From the NCBI GenBank assembly GCA_032690845.1, contig CM064427.1:19541501-19605500 (forward strand): a stretch of 64,000 nucleotides of DNA. The letters are read 5' to 3'. Numbering within the stretch: position 1 is the first letter of the stretch; every line of letters begins with the position of its first letter. This document shows positions 55,774 to 64,000 of this stretch, piece by piece. The translations under genes were made by a program, and so were the position numbers. The notes beneath the pieces were generated by a model that was given only the letters and a program-made list of their open reading frames with translations, was not told the DNA's origin and ran no database searches. This DNA is from Eleusine coracana subsp. coracana. Taxonomy: Eukaryota; Streptophyta; Magnoliopsida; Poales; Poaceae.

Positions 55774-55787
55774 CCTAGATATAAAAG
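55774..55787 (+). promoter_or_regulatory. TATA-like box inside CACTA element 2
   Basis: ctagatataaaag followed within about 20 bp by gctagggtttc and a long CT-rich leader, the layout of a plant housekeeping-type promoter. Confidence 0.4.
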
Positions 55788-55859
55788 AAGAGCTAGGGTT
55801 TCAAAAACCTATTTCTTCTTCCTCTCTACTGCCTCCCACTCCCTCTCCCCTCATGCAGA

Positions 55860-56500
55860 GCCGCCGCCTCCCTCCCTCCCTCCCTGCCCCTCCACGCGCG
55901 GCGAGCACCTCCCTCTCCACGCGCGGTGCGCCTCGCGCTCCATGCGCGGCGCGGCGGTGAGCGCCTCCCCCTCCACGTGCGGCGTGGTGGCGAGCCCCTC
56001 CCCATCCACGTGCGGCGCGGTGGCGAGCCCTTCCCCATCCACGTGCGGCGCAGCGACGAGCACCTCCCCCTCCCTCCCCCTCCAGGCGCGTCGCGGTGGC
56101 GGCGAGCACCTCTCCCTCCCTCCCCTCCAGGCACACATCTGCCGCCTCCTCCTCGCTCATCCACTACAGCGGGCTTGGTGGCGGCCTGGCGAGCGAGGAG
56201 GCTAAGGCGGGCTCACGGATCCGGCCGGGATAGGCGGCGGCGTGTTGCGGGCTTGTTGTGGGCTCACAGATCCGGCCGGGATAGGCGACGACACGTTGCG
56301 GGCTCGTCATGGGCTCATGGATCCGGCCGCCATCCTCCTCCCCCTCGAGCGCTGCCCCCTCCTCTTCCGACGAGCGAGCTTCCTCGCTGGGGAGCCGTTG
56401 GAGGCCGAGGCAGGCCGAGCACGCTGGCTCAATGGCGGGCACCTTCTCCGGTGGTCAGATCCGGGCCATGGCGCAGGCGGGCCTGGTGGTCGGTCCAGTC
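55860..56500 (+). repeat. GC-rich core of CACTA element 2
   Basis: Tandem imperfect repeats of ccacgtgcggcgcggtggcg-type (55920-56110) and cacggatccggccgggatag-type (56210-56330) give long degenerate frames in several phases, for example 228 codons from 55926. The aagagctagggtttc (55787-55801) and TATA-like ctagatataaaag (55774) upstream look like a plant promoter and leader, so the core may be transcribed. I do not call a protein. Confidence 0.55.
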
Positions 56501-56715
56501 CGCGGGATTTTTTTTATTTTTAAAATCCATAGCGGCGGGTGACAATGTCACCCCCGCTACAATAGGGTTTTTTCACTGGCGGGAGATTCATCCCAGAGAG
56601 GACCCGCCGTAACAAACAATTATTTTTAGCTATGTTTACATAGCGACAGATGGGCGGGCCCGCCACTATAGTCCGTTTTCACCCGCCACTATAAGCCTTC
56701 TTTCTTGTAGTGCCT

Positions 56716-57163
56716 CACCGTGCCAACCTCAATCAGATTCATCCGTGGGGCTCTGCTCGTAGATTAGCTCGTGGAGGTGGGCTGCTTCATGTATGCAACA
56801 GCTACAGATGCATGCCCGGAGTGCGCTGTTTGATACGTTTTTCCAGTGCATCGCCATTTTTTTGTGAAACATAGCATATTTGTTTTTTTAGAAATAGTGC
56901 CAATGGACGAAGGATGTAAACGGGTACAAACCCACCGGGTTTTAGCCTCTGAAACCCGGTCCCATACCCATATATGTGTGGGTATCGGGTACCCGATGGG
57001 AATTCCATGCTCGACCAAGTCACCGAGCCGTCATCCCACACTTATTGTCAATGGAGCCGCCGCTGGGTGTCCGGGTGCTGCTACCGATGTGGGAGTTGGA
57101 GCCATCATCAGTGCATGCAAACACTAACTTGTTTGGGTTGAGTTGTGGCATAATTTCATTGTG
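56716..57163. other. Unassigned stretch between CACTA-2 and copia-3
   Basis: No gene is seen. About 56925-57000 contains gggtacaaacccaccgggtt and gggtatcgggtacccgatgg, reminiscent of the GGGTGCGGGT-rich subterminal DNA of the hAT element at 38965, so a hAT remnant is possible. Confidence 0.4.
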
Positions 57164-57168
57164 GGTTC

Positions 57169-58174
57169 TGTTGGAAAAGTTAGTATTTTTAGTTTTATAT
57201 TAATCACAAAATAAATCATAAGTATGATTAACGGATTGCATGATGAACTAGACAAGTCTACGCAAGATCTAGACAGGTCTATAAAGCCAGACAAAAGTAT
57301 AGCATCTACTATACTAGCAATATTCATCATAGATAAATAGATCATGAAAGCCAGTATAAAGGACATGGTTTGAGATAAGAGTACGTACGTTTCCTTCTGG
57401 ACTGGGTAGAGGAGGCGGCGACGACGTTCAGCGCCGTCACGTTGTTGGCGACGGCGGGTGAGACCGACTCGACGACGAGGAAGACGAGCCGTGGCGACGA
57501 GCTTGACGAAGACGAGGAAGCGATCGAGCAGTCGCGCAGAGCGCTTCTCAAAAACCTTATTCGCCCTCTTCCGGTGCAGGATCACAGAGGACGACGGTTT
57601 CGGAGACCTGCTGTCCCGTTCGCAGGTGCACGCCGACGACCGGGATGGAGAAGTCTTGGCGGCGCAACAGTAGCGAGAGATAAAACCCTAGATGATTACG
57701 TGATGTGATTTGCAGCGATACCCATACGTATTTATAGGGAGGAACCGCTAGGGTTAGGCGTCCCGTAACCGAGTCGGTTACCATATTAATACGCCGGTTT
57801 TCATAACCAAATATATGGAAATATATGGAACACGCAGCAAAAAGAAAGTGCAAAAGGAAGCCACGCCCCCGCAAGGCAAGGGACCGAATTTCGGCGAACC
57901 ATTCACGCAGGTGATGCGCAGCTGCGCCCATCGCCCCCGCCCCGCCCCGCCCGGCTCGGGCCAGGCGAGCGAGCGCGCGCGTGTGTTCTTCCTTCTTCTC
58001 ATCCACACACTTGCAAGAGATGCTAGAGCAACCAACCTTATAAGTTGGACTCTCTCCACCTCCACTAGCAATGTGGGACTAAACCTTTGTACTCCCACCA
58101 CTCATGAATGGGCCTTTGAGATTTTTCAGGAATTATTGTGAATATTAATGAGCCAAGCCCATATAATTCCAACA
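57169..58174 (-). repeat. Copia-3 3' LTR (1,006 bp)
   Basis: Starts TGTTGGAAAA and ends CCAACA on the plus strand. It is about 17 bp longer than the other LTR, with scattered substitutions. Minus-strand TATA (CTATAAATA) at about 57733-57741. Confidence 0.93.
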
Positions 58175-58714
58175 ATCCCCCACCAGATCTCAAAGTCCCA
58201 GCTAGACTTTGCCTCACCCCACTGTTGTTTAATATACCAGTGTTTTCAGTGGAGACTATTAAGTTGAACTTCCATCTAGAATAATAAGCTACACTCATTC
58301 ACAACTTGAACAATGGACTATACCTTGAATTGCAAGTTTTGTACAAACAAGTTTCACTTACTATCATAACTGATACTAGACCTCCAGTAGGCTTCTCCGC
58401 GGGTGGAGCATATAGGTCATACTCCCTTGGTCTTTCATGAGCTTAATAGAGATCACCCAAATCTCACAAATTGCGACCTTCCAACAATCGGGCTCATATA
58501 GGTGTATTCATTCAAGAATGTTCTGTAGGACAACATCTTCGCTATTTAAAGTCAACTGAATACATTAAGGCAACAACCAACCTGCCATACAGATATCGAG
58601 AGTAATGCATCACTTCTCGAGTGGGTTATAAAAGGTTACTCTCATGCTAACCAATAGCTTGTTCTTCCCAGGTCCTACTTCACGGGATCTCCGATCACAT
58701 AGGTTGGTTTACTA

Positions 58715-61700
58715 CTATGGAATAGCACATATGGGTCTCATACCCATCTCCTTCGATGCACTGTCTATCACATTACGTGATAGCCCCTTGGTGAATTGAT
58801 CTGCCAGGTTCTTACCAGTTGAAATATATTCTACTGATATGACCCCGGAGTTTCTCATTTTCCTGACAGACTTCAAATGTCTCTTAATATGTCTTGATGA
58901 CTTCATATTGTTCTTAGAATTGTTCACTTTGACTATCATAGTTTGATTATCACAATTCATGAGGATTGCCGGCACAGGTTTCTCGACAATAGGCAAGTCC
59001 ATCAAGAGCTCACGTAGCCAATCGGCCTCAACTATAGCTGTATCTAGTGCAGTAAGCTCTGCTTCTATGGTAGACCTTGTTAAAATGGTCTGTTTGCATG
59101 ATCTCCATGAAACAGCAGCACCACCAAGAGTAAATGCATATCCACTCATGGCATACAGCTTATCAACATCAGATATCCAATTGGAATCACTATAGCCTTC
59201 TAGTGCTACTGGATATCCAGAATAATGAATTTCATAATCCATAGTACCAACTAAATTGTGCATTACCCGTTCAAGCGCACGCCAATGATCATCTCCCGGG
59301 CAAGAAGTAAACCGGCTCAGTTTGCTCACAGCACGAGATGTCAGGCCTAGTAGCACTAGCTAAATACATAAGTGATCCAATAATCTGAGAATATCTTAAT
59401 TGGTCTTTACCAATTCTCTTATTCTTTCGAAGGATCAAACTAGGATCATAAGGTGTTGGAGAAGTCTTGCTATCCATGTAACCAAAACGGTTCAAGAGCT
59501 TCTCAACATAATGAGATTGTGTAAGAATAATACCATTCTCTTCTTTGATTAGCTTGATGTTCAAGATAACATCAGCCTCACCCAGATCCTTCATATCAAA
59601 GCTTTGGCACAGAAAGGTCTTGACCTTATTGATCACGTCAAGATTTGTTCCAAAGATGAGTATGTCATCAACATACAAGCACAGTACAACTCCTTGACCC
59701 CCACCATGACGGTAGTACACACATTTATTAGCCTCATTGACTGAAAAGTCTACTGATAGAAGTGTTGAATCAAATTTCTCATGCCACTGCTTAGGAGCTT
59801 GTTTCAGACCATACAAAGACTTCAATAACTTACACACCTTTTCTTTTTGACCCTTTATAACAAATTCATCTAGCTGATCCATATAGATTTCCTCATCCAA
59901 CTCTCCATTAAGAAAAGTTGTCTTAACGCCCATCTGATGAACGATAAGACCATGTGAGGCAGCCAGAGCAAGTAATACACAAATAGTGGTCAATCTAGCA
60001 ATAGGTGAATAAGTGTCAAAGAAGTCTTTGCCTTCTTTCTGAGTATAACCCTTAGCCACAAGCCGAGCCTTATACTTTTCAATAGTACCATCAGGCTTAA
60101 GCTTTTTCTTAAACACCCATTTACAACCCACAGGTTTGCAACCATATGGTCTATCGATAACTTTCCAAGTTCCATTAGAAAGAATAGAGTCCATCTCACT
60201 ATGGATAGCTTCTTTCCAGTCATATGCATCAGAAGATGCATATGCCTCTGAAATGGTTCTAGGAGTGTCATCTACAAGATAAACAGTGAAATCATCACCA
60301 AAAGACTTTGTAGTCCTTTGTCTCTTGCTCCTCCTAGGAGCTTCACTATCAATCTCCTCATGGATTGGTTCAAGTATTTGTTCCGCATGATCAGAAAATA
60401 CACTAAGTTCAGGAGTTATTTCAGCAATCACATCAGAAGATGATCTAGACATGCTATGCAAATCTTTCATAGGAAATATATTCTCAAAGAAAGTAACATC
60501 ACGAGATTCCATTAAAGAATTAACATGAACATCAGGCACCTCGGATTTAACCACTAAAAATCTATAGGCAATGCTATGATGAGCATATCCAAGAAAGATA
60601 CAATCCACAGTTTTAGATCCTAACTTACGCTTCTTGTTGATTGGTACGTTAACTTTGGCCAAACAACCCCATGTGCATAAGTAAGAGAGCGATGGCTTTC
60701 TACCAATCCATTCCTCATATGACGTCTTCTCCTTATTCTTCATGGGAACTCTATTTAGGACATGACATGATGTTAATAAAGCCTCCCCTCACCATGCCTT
60801 AGATAATCCAACCGTGTCTAACATGGAATTAACCAAGTCAGTCAAGCTGCGATTCTTTCTTTCAGCAACCCCATTTGATTGGGGCGAATAGGGAGGCGTC
60901 CTCTCATGTATCATACCATGTTCCGCACAGAATAAGTCAAACTCATTTGAGAAATACTCGCCACCACGATTGGACCTAATTCTTTTGATCTTTTTCTCTA
61001 GTTGAGTTTCAACTTCAGCCTTATAAATTTTAAAATAGTCTAGAGCCTCATCTTTCATTTTTAGGAAATAAACATAGCAATATCTAGTCGCATCATCAAT
61101 CAAAGTCATGAAATATCTTTTTCCACCTTCAGTCAATATACCATTCATCTCACAAAGATCTGAATGTATAAGTTCTAGCGGTGCTAAGTGTCTCTCCTCT
61201 GTAGTCTTGTGAGGCTTTCGAGGTTGCTTAGATTGCACACAACTTGAGCACTTAGAACCTTTGACAATGGAAAAATTCGGAATTAAATTCAAGCTGGAAA
61301 GTTGAGACATAGAACCAAAATTTAGATGACATAAACATGAATGCCAAACACTAGCATCACTCTCATTAACACCATCACAAATATAGTTCACAGATTTATT
61401 GCAATAATCTGAAAGGAAAAAGAGGAACAAGCCTCTGCACTCATAGCCTTTACCAATAAATTGTCCACTCTTAGAGACGACAACTTTATTCGACTCAATC
61501 ACTACCTTAAAACCATCCCTATACAAAAGGGAGCCACTAACGAGATTCTTCTTGATAGAAGGGACATGCTGTACGTTCTTCTATTGGACAATCTTCCCCG
61601 AAGTGAACTTCAGCTCGACCGTGCCAACACCATGAACAGAAGCATGTGACCCATTCCCCATTAGGACGGAGGAATCCCGGGCGACCTGGTAAGAAGTTAA

Positions 61701-62636
61701 TAAAGAAGCATCAGCACACACATGAATATTAGCACCAGTATCAAGCCACCAACTAGTAGATTGAAATACAGAAAAAACATATGGTAAATTACCATACCCA
61801 CTATTTTCTCCAGCACTGGTCACCATGTTCACGGTCTTCTGCTGTGGAGGCTTCCTTCCTTTGCGTTCTGGACACTTCTTTACCCAATGCTCATTAGAAC
61901 TGCAAGCAAAGCATGCTCCCTTCTCCTTGTTCTTCTTCTTGAAGGTAGTGGTCTGCTTAGGCTTATTGTTCTTGCCCTTGACCTTACCACCACTGCCATG
62001 AGACTGTTGTCGATGATGCACCATATTGGCAACAGTGTGTCCCTCGTTAGCTTTAGAACGTCCATCCTTCTCACGAGCTTTCTCCTCAACATCAAGAGAC
62101 GCGATCAAATCTGAGACAGATATGTTCGTTCTCTTGTGTTTAAGAGTAGTGGCAAAATCCCTCCAAGACGGAGGCAATTTGGCAATCATGCCCCCAGCCG
62201 CAAGCTTCTCAGGTACGACGATCTTAAGCAATTCGAGTTTCTTCACAATGCACTATATCTCATGAGCCTGCACGATGACAGATTTACCATCTACCATCTT
62301 ATAATCATGGTACTGCTCAATGACATATAGTTCAGTGCCAGCATCAGAACCACCATAGTCAGCGATCAGAGCGTCCCACAATTCCTTTGCGACTGTATGA
62401 TGGATATAGACGTCATGAAGACGATCTATCAAAGCTCCAATAACAGCGCCTAAGAATATTGTGTTGGCTTCACTGTAGGCCTTTTCCTGATCTGCAATGA
62501 GATCTCCTCCAGGTTTGCCAGTGGACACCCAGAACACATTCATGGCAGTAAGCCACAGAGTTACTTTCACTTACCATCTCTTAAAGTGCACACCAGTGAA
62601 TTTCTCTGGCCTCAGTGCATCGACAAATCCAGCCAT
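58715..62636 (-). pseudogene. Copia-3 gag-pol polyprotein (broken)
   Basis: Gag starts MAGFVDALRPEKF at 62636 and meets a stop after about 21 codons. Two further gag blocks follow, ending with the zinc knuckle CFACSSNEHWVKKC (about 61910). Protease WWLDTGANIHVC is at about 61750, integrase HSCLCHLNFG through YSPQSNGVAERKN at about 61380-60840, the reverse transcriptase core at about 60230-59400 with LYVDDILIFG, and RNase H at about 59210-58720 ending LADQFTKGL. Stops at 62252, 61581 and 60789 and a frameshift near 59330 break it. Integrase shows RSNRGGEY, with Asn at the second catalytic Asp, and polymerase motif A shows QMGVKTTFLNG, with Gly at its catalytic Asp. Confidence 0.93.
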
Positions 62637-62669
62637 AAAACTAAAGTGCCTACAATAAGGTTTTTGGAT

Positions 62670-63658
62670 TGTTGGATAAATTAGCACTTTTAGTTTATAT
62701 TAATCCTGAAATAAATCATAAGTATAATTAACAGATTGCATGATGAACTAGACAAGTCTACGCAAGATCTAGACAGGTCTATAAAGCCAGACAAAAGCAT
62801 AGCATCTACTATACTAACAACATTCATCATAGATAAATAGATCATGAAAGCCAGTATAAAAGACATGGTTTGAGATAAGAGTATGTACGTTTCCTTCTGC
62901 ACTGGGTAGAGGATGCGGCGATGACGTTCAGCACCGTCACGTTATTGGCGACGGTGGGTGAGACCGACTCGACGACGAGGAAGACGAGCCGTGGCGACGA
63001 GCTTGACGAAGACGAGGAAGCGATCGAGCAGTCGCGCAGAACGCTTCCAAAAAATCTTATTCGCCCTCTCCCGGTGCAAGATCACAGAGGACGACGGTTT
63101 CAGAGACCTGCTTTCCTGTTCGCAGGTGCACGCCGACGACCAGGATGGAGAAGTCTTGGCGGCGCAACAGTAGCGAGAGACAAAACCCTAGGTGATTGCA
63201 TAATGTGATTTGCGGCGATACCCGTACGTATTTATAGGGAGGAACCGCTAGGGTTGGGCGTCCCGCAACCGAGTCGGTTACCATATTAATACGTCGGTTT
63301 CCATAACCAAATATATGGAGATATATGGAACACGCAGCAAAAAGAAAGTGCAAAAGGAAGCCGCGCCCTCGCAAGGCAAGGGACCGAATTTCGGCGGACC
63401 ATTCACACAGGTGATGCGCGCCGCCCCGCCCCGCCCCGCCCTGCTGCGGCGAGTGAGCGCGCGCGTGTGTTCTTCCTTCTTCTCATCCACACACTTGCAA
63501 GAGATGCTAGAGTAACCAACCTTATAAGTTGGACTCCCTCCACCTCCACTAGCAATATGGGACTAAACCTTTGTACTCCCACCACTCATGAATGGACCTT
63601 TGAGATTTTTCAGGAATTATTATGAATATTAATGGGTCAAGCCCATATAATTCCAATA
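62670..63658 (-). repeat. Copia-3 5' LTR (989 bp)
   Basis: Starts TGTTGGATAA on the plus strand. On the minus strand it carries a TATA box (CTATAAATA, about 63233-63241) that would drive the element's transcript leftward. Confidence 0.93.
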
Positions 63659-63663
63659 GGTTC

Positions 63664-64000
63664 AACAACAAATCTGAAACTGAAGGTGTACATGGATGTT
63701 CACATTGACTTAAAATGAAACAAAATTGATGCTAGACAATTATTTGCTCAAAAACTTGATTAAAAGCAATTCAAATTTTATATATGTCAAAGTGCATGAT
63801 AATGGAGGTAAGGCCTCAAGGGGTTGTGGCTAGCTTCCTTAGGGATGTTTTTTATTTAATTCGTGATCTCGGTGTGGCCTCTTCATGTCGCATCTTTTTT
63901 TTTTCCTCTAGTCTTGAGATGCATGCCGGTAATCGTCCTTTTGATCAACACGACTGATTAACTCGTCATACTTCAAGAGATGACACAAAAAAACAACACT
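63664..64000. other. Unassigned right edge of the window
   Basis: AT-rich, no coding frame. It is the right flank of copia-3 and joins the left flank (before 57164) when the element is removed. I cannot assign it. Confidence 0.4.

Larger units (their letters stand above)
55478..56712. mobile_element. CACTA element 2, non-autonomous, 1,235 bp
   Basis: Begins CACTACCACAAA and ends TTTCTTGTAGTG (inverse CACTACAAGAAA), with the 3-bp target duplication cct at 55475-55477 and 56713-56715. Subterminal repeats combine TAGCGGCGGTT with CAACCG/TCAAC motifs, as in CACTA element 1. The core has a leader-like stretch (gctagggtttc, then CT-rich) followed by GC-rich repeats. No transposase is present. Confidence 0.88.
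57169..63658 (-). mobile_element. Copia-3: Ty1/copia LTR retrotransposon, 6,490 bp
   Basis: LTRs at 57169-58174 and 62670-63658 with the exact 5-bp target duplication ggttc at 57164-57168 and 63659-63663. Transcribed leftward, so 62670-63658 is the 5' LTR. The polypurine tract, read on the minus strand (ggtgggggat), lies directly beside the left LTR at 58175. Internal order is gag, protease, integrase, reverse transcriptase, RNase H. Its outermost right bases read aata instead of aaca, a decayed terminus. Confidence 0.95.

Noticed and set aside
55926..56612. 228-codon open frame as a gene
   Set aside because: It lies within a CACTA core of GC-rich tandem repeats, with overlapping open frames on both strands and no recognisable domain.
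57442..57708. 88-codon frame, repeated at 62921-63208
   Set aside because: It belongs to the copia-3 LTRs; the two copies are simply the LTR pair.

Overview
The window is plant nuclear DNA, almost certainly from a grass. It has three Ty1/copia LTR retrotransposons, CACTA elements with GCGGCGG-type subterminal repeats, Mutator-, hAT- and PIF/Harbinger-type elements, and intron-containing plant genes. No species can be named from the sequence. I see only one plausibly living host gene, a spliceosomal SURP + G-patch protein at 50287-53323. Nearly all the rest is transposable elements, relics of genes broken by them, and simple repeats.

Layout. 1-7453: a 4,329-bp tandem duplication with a single base difference noticed between copies. 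It carries a FAR1-domain relic, a Mutator-type foldback MITE and part of an older LTR-like element. 7509-16999: copia-1 (+ strand, 9.5 kb, target duplication ctggg), which split that older LTR-like sequence. Its 5' LTR has lost the segment that holds the TATA box in the 3' LTR. 17937-18951: a non-autonomous CACTA element. 20490-26597: a serpin pseudogene (- strand) cut by copia-2 (21144-25902, + strand, target duplication tgtgt), with its first exon partly duplicated near 27.45 kb. 27851-31105: an inverted-repeat-bounded block holding a decayed gene fragment. 32.8-39.8 kb: a large AT-rich tract of AGTAATTTT motifs and a 25-bp minisatellite, into which a PIF/Harbinger derivative (TSD tta) and a hAT element (TSD gtgctaag) have inserted. 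41.4-42.9 kb: two MITEs.

43039-49866 is a 6.8-kb Mutator-like element carrying a decayed MURA-type transposase and a second gene of the plant mobile domain family, both on the - strand. It sits about 410 bp upstream of the start codon of the SURP/G-patch gene and so probably interrupts that gene's promoter. Exons 1-8 of the gene are readable with GT-AG introns, but the exon 5/6 junction is one base out of frame. Downstream come a 31-bp tandem repeat, GC-rich minisatellites, a Tourist-like MITE, a second CACTA element of the same design as the first (55478-56712), and copia-3 (57169-63658, - strand, target duplication ggttc).

The boundaries of nine elements are fixed by terminal repeats plus target-site duplications, so the order of several insertions can be read. 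All three retrotransposons and the MULE transposase carry stops or frameshifts, and copia-1 and copia-3 have also lost the motif-A catalytic Asp of reverse transcriptase. None looks autonomous now.
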